A DNA stretch of 13,939 bases from Allobosea sp. (GTDB taxonomy: Bacteria; Pseudomonadota; Alphaproteobacteria; Rhizobiales; Beijerinckiaceae). Both the position numbers and the translations under genes were made by a program. Each line of letters begins with the position of its first letter. Position 1 is the stretch's first letter. The stretch is taken from the NCBI GenBank assembly GCA_021732895.1, contig JAKFWE010000242.1, forward strand, positions 1 to 13,939. Reading direction: 5' to 3'. This document shows positions 7,228 to 13,417 of this stretch, piece by piece. The notes under the pieces are model-generated. The model did not search any database. It was not told where the DNA came from and saw only the letters and a program-made list of their open reading frames with translations.

Positions 7228-7248
7228 GCCGGCTGGAATGACGCCGGC
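7228..7248 (-). other. Inverted repeat between the dehydrogenase and PTPS-like genes
   Basis: In the 71-nt gap between the MDR stop (7283) and the PTPS-like ATG (7211), GCCGGC occurs twice (7228-7233, 7243-7248). The copies flank a 9-nt loop and give a 6-bp hairpin just upstream of a strong AGGAG site. It could influence translation or processing of the downstream genes. GCCGGC is itself palindromic and common in this DNA, so chance is possible. Confidence 0.3.
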
Positions 7249-7282
7249 TCGACCCTGTCATGGTCAAAGCCGCGAGGTCAGG

Positions 7283-8290
7283 TCAATAGCGCAGCACGGC
7301 GGTCACCCCGGACCAGCCGGGCGCGAACACGGCCGGCAGCCGGGCCGGCGCCTCGGTGAAAGCGATCTCGGCGCTGATCAGCGCGTCGAGCCGCTCGTCC
7401 TCCAGCAGCGCCATCGCGGCGGCGGCGCGGCGCGCATGGTCCCAGCGCGGCCGGCGCGAGGGCGCGACCCGCCCGACCTGCGAGGAGACCAGCGACAGCC
7501 GGCGCGAATGGAAGGCGCCGCCGAGCGGGGCCGCGACCGCGCCATCGCCATACCAGCTCAGTTCGACGATGCGCGCCTCGACGCCCGCCGCCGCGACCGC
7601 GCTCGCCAGCCCGGCGGCGGAGGCGCTGGCGTGGAAGACGAGGTCGGCCTCGCCCGGGGCGTCGGGCGGCAAGGCGAAGCGCAGGCCGAGATGGCTCGCC
7701 AGCGCCGCGCGGCGCGGATCGACATCGACCAGCGTGACCTCGGCGCCCGGCAGCCTTGCGCCGAGCCAGGCGACGAGCAGGCCGAGCACCCCGCCGCCGA
7801 CCACCACGATCCGGTCGGCCGGGCCGGAGCCGGCGTCCCAGTGGGCGTTGAGCGCCGTCTCCATGTTCGCCGCCAGCACGGCGCGCCGCGCCGGCACGGC
7901 CTCAGGCACGAGCGCCAGCCGGTCGGCCGCGACGACGAAGGCGTCCTGGTGCGGATGCAGGCAGAACACCGTCCGGCCGCGCAGCGCCTCCGGCCCCGCC
8001 TCGACGACGCCGACGGCGCAGTAGCCGTATTTCACCGGGAACGGGAAATCGCCCTCCTGGAGCGGAGCGCGCATCCGTCCGCGCTCGCTTTCGGGCACGC
8101 GGCCCTCGAAGACCAACCGCTCGGTGCCGCGGCTGACGCCGCTCCAGAGCGTGCGCACCAGACAGTCGTCGGTGCCTAGGGCGGGCAGCGCGGCCGTGTT
8201 CAGGGCGCATTCACGCAAGGCCCGATACCAGAGCGCCGTCGCCTGCGGCCTTGCGCCGGCGGCCATTGCCGGCTTTAGCTCCCGCGCCAT
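7283..8290 (-). CDS. Zinc-less MDR-superfamily dehydrogenase
   Basis: The 335-residue product has an MDR layout. A GroES-like half carries SGVSRGTERLVFEG (50-63) and KYGYCAVGVVEAG (87-99). A Rossmann half carries VVVGGGVLGLL (162-172), VTLVDVDPRR (185-194) with acidic residues that favour NAD(H), and LVFHASASAAGL (217-228). The catalytic-zinc Cys (GxCGSD) and His (GHE) of alcohol dehydrogenases are absent, replaced by SRGTE and KYGYCAVG, and there is no structural-zinc lobe. The SGxSRGTE pattern recalls the MDR branch that includes BchC-like enzymes. I chose ATG 8290 because GGAAGG lies 9 nt upstream (8300-8305); the longer TTG start at 8320 has no such support. It is the promoter-proximal gene of the unit, so it probably performs a redox step on the same molecule. 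Confidence 0.82.
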   Translation of the reverse strand: MARELKPAMAAGARPQATALWYRALRECALNTAALPALGTDDCLVRTLWSGVSRGTERLVFEGRVPESERGRMRAPLQEGDFPFPVKYGYCAVGVVEAGPEALRGRTVFCLHPHQDAFVVAADRLALVPEAVPARRAVLAANMETALNAHWDAGSGPADRIVVVGGGVLGLLVAWLGARLPGAEVTLVDVDPRRAALASHLGLRFALPPDAPGEADLVFHASASAAGLASAVAAAGVEARIVELSWYGDGAVAAPLGGAFHSRRLSLVSSQVGRVAPSRRPRWDHARRAAAAMALLEDERLDALISAEIAFTEAPARLPAVFAPGWSGVTAVLRY

Positions 8291-8331
8291 GTCGAGCCGC
8301 CTTCCGTGACGCCGTTTCAACAGCAGAGCGC
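8291..8331. promoter_or_regulatory. 41-bp divergent intergenic region between the MDR dehydrogenase and opgH
   Basis: Only 41 bp separate the divergent start codons. The region contains the GGAAGG site of the minus-strand gene and a weak AGAG ahead of the plus-strand ATG 8332. No convincing -35/-10 pair fits, so at least one promoter must lie inside an opposing coding region. Overlapping promoters would tie expression of the two units together. Confidence 0.35.
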
Positions 8332-10173
8332 ATGACCGAGACCGCCATGAACCAGCGTCCCGCTCCGACCACGTTCCAGCCTGGCGCGCAAGAGGGTGCG
8401 CAGGAGGGCGTCGCGCGCGGCCTGACGCCGGCCGGGGTGCAGGCGACGGCCGTGCTGTCGCGCCGGCGCTGGCTGGTTCTGGCGCTGAACCTCGTCACGC
8501 TGGCGGCGCTGCTGTCGGCGCTTTCGCACGTGCTCGGCGCCGGCGGCTGGACCGCCGCCGACGTCGTGATCTTCGCCGCCTTCCTGTTCGGCGCGCCCTG
8601 GACGGTGCTCGGCTTCTGGAACGCCGTGATCGGCCTGTGGCTCCTGCACGGGGCCAGGAACGGCCTGGAGCAGGTCGCGCCCTTCACGGCGGCGGGCGAG
8701 GCCGACACGCCGGTCGCGATCCGCACGGCGATCCTGATGACGCTGCGCAACGAGGATCCGGCGCGGGCGTTCCTCCGTCTGCGCGTCATCAAGCGCAGCC
8801 TCGACGCGACAGGGGAGGGGCGCTGGTTCGACTATTTCGTGCTGTCGGACAGCAATGATCCGGTCGTCGCGGCGGCCGAGGAGCGTCTGGCGGCCGACTG
8901 GGCGGCGGAGATCGGCGACGCCACGCGCGTCACCTATCGCCGCCGCACCGACAATGCCGGCTTCAAGGCCGGCAACGTGCGCGATTTCTGCGAGCGCTGG
9001 GGCGGCGACTACGAGGTCATGCTGCCGCTCGACGCCGACAGCGTGATGTCGGGCGAGGCGATCGTGAAGCTGACGCGGATGATGCAGGCGCATCCGAAAC
9101 TGGGCATCCTGCAAAGCCTCGTCGTCGGCATGCCGAGCCGCTCGGCCTTCGCGCGCATCTTCCAGTTCGGCATGCGCCACGGCATGCGGCCCTACACCAT
9201 GGGTTCGGCCTGGTGGATCGGCGAATGCGGCCCGTTCTGGGGCCACAACGCCTGCGTCCGGATCGCGCCCTTCCGCGACGAATGCCATCTCCCCGTGCTG
9301 CCGGGCGGGCCGCCGCTGGGCGGGGCGGTGATGAGTCACGACCAGGTCGAGGCGACGCTGATGCGCCGCGCCGGCTACGAGGTCCGCGTGCTGCCGGTCG
9401 AGATGGGGAGCTGGGAGGAGAACCCGCCGACCATGCTCGAATTCGCCAAGCGCGACCTGCGCTGGTGCCTCGGCAACCTGCAATATCTCAAGCTGCTCGA
9501 CATTCCGGGCCTGAAGGCGATGAGCCGCTTCCAGCTCGTCTGGGCGATCCTGATGTTCGTCGGCCTGCCGGCCTGGACGCTGATGATCGCGCTGCTGCCG
9601 CTCAAGGTGCTCGAGGACCGCGACATCGCCGGCTATCCGGCCGGGCTCGCGGCCCTGCTCTATGTGCTGTTCTTCTCGATGTACCTTTCGCCCAAGCTCG
9701 CCGGCTTCGCCGACATCCTGCTGAGCAAGGGCGGCACGCGGCGCTATGGCGGGACGGCGCGCTTCGTCGCCTCGGCGCTGATCGAGGTGGTCTTCGCCTT
9801 CCTGCAGGGCGCGGTCTCCACCTTCCGCACGACGCTGTTCATGATCGGGCTCGTCTTCGGCCGGTCCAGAATCGGCTGGAATGGCCAGTCGCGCGACGCG
9901 CATGCGCTCTCCTTCGCGACCGCCTTCGCCGGCCTGTGGCCGCACCTCGTCTTCGGGCTCTATATTTTCGGCACGCTGCTCTGGCTCTCGCCGACGGTGC
10001 TGCTCTGGTCGCTGCCGCTGACGGCCGGCTATGTGCTGGCGATCCCGTTCGCGATGATCACCGCCATGCCGGCGCTCGGCGGCTGGTTCGCCCGCGCGGG
10101 GCTCTGCGGCATTCCGGAGGATTTCGATCCGCCGGCCGAACTCGTCGCCATCCAGGCGGATCAGCGTCGATGA
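8332..10173 (+). CDS. opgH: Glucans biosynthesis glucosyltransferase OpgH (MdoH)
   Basis: The 613-residue product synthesises the linear beta-glucan backbone of osmoregulated periplasmic glucans from UDP-glucose at the inner membrane. Two N-terminal helices (about 45-67, 75-105) precede a GT2 domain. That domain has LMTLRNEDPARAFLRL (135-150), the DxD-type LDADS (233-237), WWIGECGPFWGHNACVR (294-310), the catalytic SHDQVEA (335-341) and KRDLRWCLGN (373-382). Several more helices follow to about 590. It is shorter than the roughly 850-residue E. coli protein, as is usual in alphaproteobacteria. ATG 8332 is chosen because the longer frame from 8251 would run into the divergent gene; ATG 8347 is an alternative. 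Its usual partner opgG is not adjacent. The last codons overlap the FkbM-type gene by ATGA. Confidence 0.92.
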   Translation: MTETAMNQRPAPTTFQPGAQEGAQEGVARGLTPAGVQATAVLSRRRWLVLALNLVTLAALLSALSHVLGAGGWTAADVVIFAAFLFGAPWTVLGFWNAVIGLWLLHGARNGLEQVAPFTAAGEADTPVAIRTAILMTLRNEDPARAFLRLRVIKRSLDATGEGRWFDYFVLSDSNDPVVAAAEERLAADWAAEIGDATRVTYRRRTDNAGFKAGNVRDFCERWGGDYEVMLPLDADSVMSGEAIVKLTRMMQAHPKLGILQSLVVGMPSRSAFARIFQFGMRHGMRPYTMGSAWWIGECGPFWGHNACVRIAPFRDECHLPVLPGGPPLGGAVMSHDQVEATLMRRAGYEVRVLPVEMGSWEENPPTMLEFAKRDLRWCLGNLQYLKLLDIPGLKAMSRFQLVWAILMFVGLPAWTLMIALLPLKVLEDRDIAGYPAGLAALLYVLFFSMYLSPKLAGFADILLSKGGTRRYGGTARFVASALIEVVFAFLQGAVSTFRTTLFMIGLVFGRSRIGWNGQSRDAHALSFATAFAGLWPHLVFGLYIFGTLLWLSPTVLLWSLPLTAGYVLAIPFAMITAMPALGGWFARAGLCGIPEDFDPPAELVAIQADQRR

Positions 10174-10928
10174 TTGCGGTCGCCTATCCACGGGGCACGG
10201 CGCGGGCGCTGTCGCGCTCGCTGCGGGTCTATCATGGCGACGCCGCGCGCAACGCCGCGATGGACGCGCTTTACGCGCGGTTTCTCAAGCCGGGCGATCT
10301 CGCCTTCGACATCGGCTCGCATGTCGGCGACCGCGTGTCCTCCTTCAGAAGGCTCGGCGCGCGGGTCGTGGCGCTGGAGCCGCAGCCGGGGCCGGCGCGC
10401 GCGATCAGGCTGATCCATGGGCGCGACAGCGACGTCTCGCTTCTGCAGGCCGCCTGCGGGGATCGTGAAGGGACGGTGACGCTTAAGATCAACAGCGCCA
10501 ATCCGACGGTTTCGACGGCGTCGGACGCCTTCATCGGCGCCGCGCACGGGGCCGAAGGCTGGCGCGAGCAGGTCTGGGACGATCAGGTCGTGGTGCCCTG
10601 CACGACGCTCGATGCGCTGGTCGCGCTGTTCGGCCCGCCGGATTTCGTCAAGATCGACGTCGAGGGCTTCGAGGCGCATGTGCTCGCCGGGCTGACGCAG
10701 CGGGTCGCGGCGATCTCGTTCGAGTTCACCACGATCCAGCGCGACGTCGCGGAAGCCTGCCTCGCCTTGCTGGAGACGCTCGGTCCCTACCGCTTCAACG
10801 TCGCGCTCGGCGAAAGCCAGAGGCTGGAGCTCGACGAGCCGGCGAGCGCCGAGGCGATGGGCGAATATCTGCGCGCCCTGCCGCATGAGGCGAATTCGGG
10901 GGATGTGTATGCGGTGCTGGCTCCGTGA
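10170..10928 (+). CDS. FkbM-family SAM-dependent methyltransferase
   Basis: The 252-residue product has SAM motif I LAFDIGSHVGDRVSSF (44-59), an acidic motif LEPQPG (69-74), and the FkbM hallmark VKIDVEGFEAHVLAGL (160-175). The family O-methylates sugars and polyketides, or methylates other small acceptors. The ATG overlaps the opgH stop by 4 nt (ATGA), so translation is coupled and a shared role is plausible. A glucan-modifying methyltransferase is one hypothesis, although FkbM enzymes are cytoplasmic while most known glucan decorations are added at or beyond the membrane. It ends 13 nt before the convergent toxin remnant. The family call is firm; the substrate is unknown. Confidence 0.88.
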   Translation: MIAVAYPRGTARALSRSLRVYHGDAARNAAMDALYARFLKPGDLAFDIGSHVGDRVSSFRRLGARVVALEPQPGPARAIRLIHGRDSDVSLLQAACGDREGTVTLKINSANPTVSTASDAFIGAAHGAEGWREQVWDDQVVVPCTTLDALVALFGPPDFVKIDVEGFEAHVLAGLTQRVAAISFEFTTIQRDVAEACLALLETLGPYRFNVALGESQRLELDEPASAEAMGEYLRALPHEANSGDVYAVLAP

Positions 10929-10941
10929 AGCATGCGCCTGT

Positions 10942-11223
10942 TCATGAGAAGCGCGGTCTGCGCGCCGTATGCCGGACGGCGATAATCACAAGCAGCGACA
11001 ATTGAACGCGATAGAAAACCACGTAAGGCAATCCGGCAACGACACGTCGACGCAAACGGGCGTGGGTCGTCGCGGTTCCGGCCAAGGGATAGCTTCGGAG
11101 CAGATCAAAAACAGCTTCAAGCTCGGCTTTGACCCGTTTGCGTGCCTGCGGAGACTGCTGATCGAGATAGTCCAAAATTCGCGCGATATCAGCTCGCGCG
11201 CTTGGAGTTTAACGGAGCGTCAG
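10942..11223 (-). pseudogene. RelE/ParE-family toxin, 5'-decayed (lost start codon plus in-frame TAA)
   Basis: The surviving open frame from TTG 11175 encodes 77 residues with the ParE-like pattern LDYLDQQSPQARKRV, then RSYPLAG, RRRVVAGLPYVVFYRV and a C-terminal VRHTARRP. Upstream in the same frame the coding homology continues as TPSARADIARI, the usual ParE N-terminus, and is then cut by TAA at 11211-11209. Four codons earlier, CTG 11223-11221 sits where an ATG would overlap the antitoxin stop, so the customary ATGA has become CTGA. A TTG restart would omit the first strand and most of the first helix and probably gives an inactive protein. The region is visibly lower in G+C than its neighbours (about 47-55% in sampled lines), suggesting acquisition. 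It is convergent with the FkbM-type gene. Confidence 0.68.
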
Positions 11224-11447
11224 AGCCCGTGTTTCGTCCAAAGCGCGGCAACTTCCTCGTCGGTTGCAAATTCGCCCCGGTCCGCTTGCGCCAGCGATGT
11301 TTCGAGTGAGCCAAGCTCCTCCTCCGACAACTCGTACACCTCGCCTTCCCGCTCAACGATAGCGAGGATCATGCGAGCGAGTACGTCCTGCGTCTCGGGG
11401 GGCAGCTTGTCGGTGGCGGCCAGCGCCTGTTCCAGCAGATCAGTCAT
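11220..11447 (-). CDS. Antitoxin of a RelE/ParE-type toxin-antitoxin pair
   Basis: The 75-residue acidic protein reads MTDLLEQALAATDKLPPETQ, then a helical middle, then ELSEEELGSLETSLAQAD and RGEFATDEEVAALWTKHGL. This ending is typical of the small antitoxins paired with RelE/ParE toxins in alphaproteobacteria, in which the C-terminal stretch wraps the toxin. It is not an obvious ribbon-helix-helix ParD. The start ATG 11447 is preferred over the upstream frame from 11498, which adds residues unlike the family. It precedes the toxin remnant, and its TGA overlaps the ancestral toxin start position. The frame is intact while the toxin is damaged, consistent with a disarmed module. No clear Shine-Dalgarno sequence or promoter was found. 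Confidence 0.7.
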   Translation of the reverse strand: MTDLLEQALAATDKLPPETQDVLARMILAIVEREGEVYELSEEELGSLETSLAQADRGEFATDEEVAALWTKHGL

Positions 11448-11530
11448 GGCGCCAGGATACCCAATTTTCGGCCCGTTTGCTATGCCATGAGCCGTCACCG
11501 CGTTGCGTCGGCGCGCCTTTCCACCTCATC

Positions 11531-11534
11531 AGGA
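11531..11534 (+). promoter_or_regulatory. Ribosome binding site AGGA deciding the start at 11541
   Basis: AGGA lies 6 nt before ATG 11541. It favours this start over the in-frame ATG 11487, and the protein then begins directly with a signal peptide. Confidence 0.6.
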
Positions 11535-11540
11535 TCCACC

Positions 11541-12515
11541 ATGCACCCGATGTTTCGCCCTCTCCTCATCGGCCTGAGCCTGCTGGCCGACCCCGCCTTC
11601 GCCGCCAGCGACGTCGCGGTCGAGCTCCGCAACGAATCGGAGCCGGTGCTCTGCGCCGAGAAGGACAACGTCACGATCAAGGCGGTCTCGCCGGAGGTCA
11701 GACGCTTCCAGATCGAGGCGGCCCATCCCGCCTATATCGCCGGCCTCGTCAAGGACAACTGGGAGGCGGACTGGACGGCCTGCGACATGACCGGCGACCC
11801 GGTCTTCGCGGCACCCGTGCCGCCGCGCCGGATCACCTTCTACGAGAGCATCGAGTACTGGCTCGTCGGCTACACCTTCCCGACCTTCTGGCGGCCGGCG
11901 GATACGACCTTCCGGGTCGGCGACAGGGTCGAGAAGGGGCTGCATCTGGTTCAGCTCTGGAAGCTCGGCAAGGACAAATCCTACGAGGTGCTGGTGGTCT
12001 ATCCGCAGGACGGCTACTGGCGGGCCCGGCCGATGCCGCCGCAGCATCTCGGCTTCTCCTCCTATGGCTCGTCCTTCCTGTTCGGGCCGATCGAGCAGGA
12101 CGGCGCGCGCCCGGTGGTCAACATCAGGGAGATCGCGTTCGATCCGAAGACGACCTCCTTCACGATGAACTTCAGGGACGGCTCGACGGGCAAGCTCACG
12201 CTCGACGGCGTCGACGAGAACCGCATGGTGCTCGACGCCACGCTGGACAAGCCGGTCACCGGCGGCAAGGCCTTCGCCGCGCTGCGCTCGATGTATGTCA
12301 CCGAGTTCAACAACGACGTCGCCCGCATCGCCATCCGCGAACCCGGCGCGAAGGGCTGGCGCGAGGAGCCGCTGATGCCTTTCGCAGGGGGCAAGGCGAC
12401 CGATGTCTGGATGGGCCGCACCACGCATTCGCGCCACAACACCTCCTCGCCCGACATGGTGTTCCGGAATTTCTCGCAAGACCCGACCCCGCCCGCGAAG
12501 ACGGAGAAGAAATAG
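11541..12515 (+). CDS. Exported protein of unknown function
   Basis: I do not recognise this 324-residue protein. It starts MHPMFRPLLIGLSLLADPAFA, a typical Sec signal peptide with cleavage predicted after residue 21 (AFA|AS). The mature part is soluble, with no further membrane segment. It contains two cysteines, Cys38 (PVLCAEKD) and Cys81 (WTACDMTG), which could form a disulfide in the periplasm. It is rich in aromatic residues in the middle (IEYWLVGYTFPTFW near 105; GFSSYGSSFLFGP near 175) and ends in a hydrophilic lysine-rich tail. Alternating hydrophobic segments suggest a beta-rich fold. The gene stands alone, divergent from the antitoxin, and ends with TAG, unlike the TGA of its neighbours. 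A conserved hypothetical periplasmic protein is the safest label. Confidence 0.75.
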   Translation: MHPMFRPLLIGLSLLADPAFAASDVAVELRNESEPVLCAEKDNVTIKAVSPEVRRFQIEAAHPAYIAGLVKDNWEADWTACDMTGDPVFAAPVPPRRITFYESIEYWLVGYTFPTFWRPADTTFRVGDRVEKGLHLVQLWKLGKDKSYEVLVVYPQDGYWRARPMPPQHLGFSSYGSSFLFGPIEQDGARPVVNIREIAFDPKTTSFTMNFRDGSTGKLTLDGVDENRMVLDATLDKPVTGGKAFAALRSMYVTEFNNDVARIAIREPGAKGWREEPLMPFAGGKATDVWMGRTTHSRHNTSSPDMVFRNFSQDPTPPAKTEKK

Positions 12516-12637
12516 GCTTCGCTGCGCTCGCGGGTGACGACTTTCCGGAACGCAGGCCCGCCCGCCGCGTTGGCCCATGACGGCGCGGGCCCATCGCGCT
12601 AGCGTGCCGCTCCCGATCCAGCGCCCTGAGGCCGTCC
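12516..12637. other. Intergenic region upstream of hyi with candidate dispersed repeat and small palindromes
   Basis: This 122-bp gap begins directly after a TAG stop with GCTTCGCTGCGCTCGCGGG and TGACGA, a sequence of the type that often recurs in intergenic DNA of alphaproteobacteria. Further on are a GGCCC/GGGCC inverted repeat near 12570-12590 and the palindrome CGCTAGCG near 12597-12604. A GAGG ribosome binding site (12628-12631) lies 6 nt before the hyi start. No clear promoter was identified. Confidence 0.35.
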
Positions 12638-13417
12638 ATGCCGCGTTTCGCCGCCAACCTTTCGATGATGTTCACCGAATGGGAGTTCCTCGACCGCTTC
12701 AAGGCGGCGGGCGACGCCGGCTTCGAGGCGGTCGAATTCCTCTTCCCCTACGAACATGCCTCAGAGAAGATCGGGCTGGCGCTGGCCGGCGCCGGGCTTG
12801 AGCAGGCGCTTTTCAACCTGCCGCCGGGCGACATCGCCAGGGGCGAGCGCGGCATGGCGGCGATTCCCGGCCGCGAGGCCGAATTCCGCGACGGCGTCGC
12901 GACGGCGCTGGCCTACGCCCACGAGACCGGCGTCAAGCGGCTGCACCTGATGGCGGGCCATGCCGATCCGGCCGATCCGGCGGCGCAGGGCGCCTACCGC
13001 TCCGCCATCGCCTACGCCGCGGACGCGCTGGCGCCGCACGGGATCGAGCTGCTGCTGGAGCCGATCAACGGCGCCGACATGCCGGGCTATTTCCTAAACG
13101 ATTTCGACCAGGCGGCGGCCTATGTCCGCGAGGCGGGGCGGCCCAACGTCAAGCTGCAATTCGACATGTACCACTGCGAGAAAATCCATGGCGACGTGCC
13201 GGCGCGGCTCGATGCGCTTTATCCGATCGTCGGCCATGTCCAGATCGCCCGCGCGCAGGGCCGGCACGAGCCGGATGCGTCGGGGCCGGACTATCCGCGC
13301 CTGTTCGCGCAGCTCGACGCGCTCGGCTATGGCGGCTTCGTCGGCTGCGAATACCGGCCCGAGGCCGGCACGCTGGAAGGACTCGGCTGGTTCGCCGAAT
13401 TCCGGAAGCAGGCCTGA
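12638..13417 (+). CDS. hyi: Hydroxypyruvate isomerase / 2-oxo-tetronate isomerase family protein
   Basis: The 259-residue TIM-barrel protein is the usual length of Hyi/OtnI. It begins MPRFAANLSMMFTEWEFLDR, the family's conserved N-terminus. The metal site matches E. coli Hyi: Glu141 in LLLEPIN, Asp176 in LQFDMYHCE, Gln202 in GHVQIA and Glu238 in GCEYRP. Hyi interconverts hydroxypyruvate and tartronate semialdehyde in glyoxylate/glycerate metabolism; close homologues act on 2-oxo-tetronates, so the substrate is not fixed by sequence. ATG 12638 has GAGG 6 nt upstream. The stop overlaps the glucokinase start by one base (TGATG), indicating an operon. It acts in the cytoplasm. Confidence 0.9.
   Translation: MPRFAANLSMMFTEWEFLDRFKAAGDAGFEAVEFLFPYEHASEKIGLALAGAGLEQALFNLPPGDIARGERGMAAIPGREAEFRDGVATALAYAHETGVKRLHLMAGHADPADPAAQGAYRSAIAYAADALAPHGIELLLEPINGADMPGYFLNDFDQAAAYVREAGRPNVKLQFDMYHCEKIHGDVPARLDALYPIVGHVQIARAQGRHEPDASGPDYPRLFAQLDALGYGGFVGCEYRPEAGTLEGLGWFAEFRKQA

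Noticed and set aside
5749..7359. 536-residue plus-strand open frame opposite the glycosyltransferase and PTPS-like genes
   Set aside because: It crosses several real genes in antisense and has no recognisable domain.
9213..10169. Upstream extension of the FkbM-type gene within opgH
   Set aside because: The frame is open by chance in GC-rich DNA; homology starts at ATG 10170, which forms an ATGA overlap with the opgH stop.
8317..10191. 624-residue minus-strand open frame opposite opgH
   Set aside because: It is the complementary shadow of opgH, with low-complexity Arg/Glu/His-rich sequence and no family features.
11444..11490. 7-bp inverted repeat TCATGGC/GCCATGA around the antitoxin start as an operator
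   Set aside because: It is short, with a 33-nt spacer, and one arm simply contains the start codon; it is likely to occur by chance.
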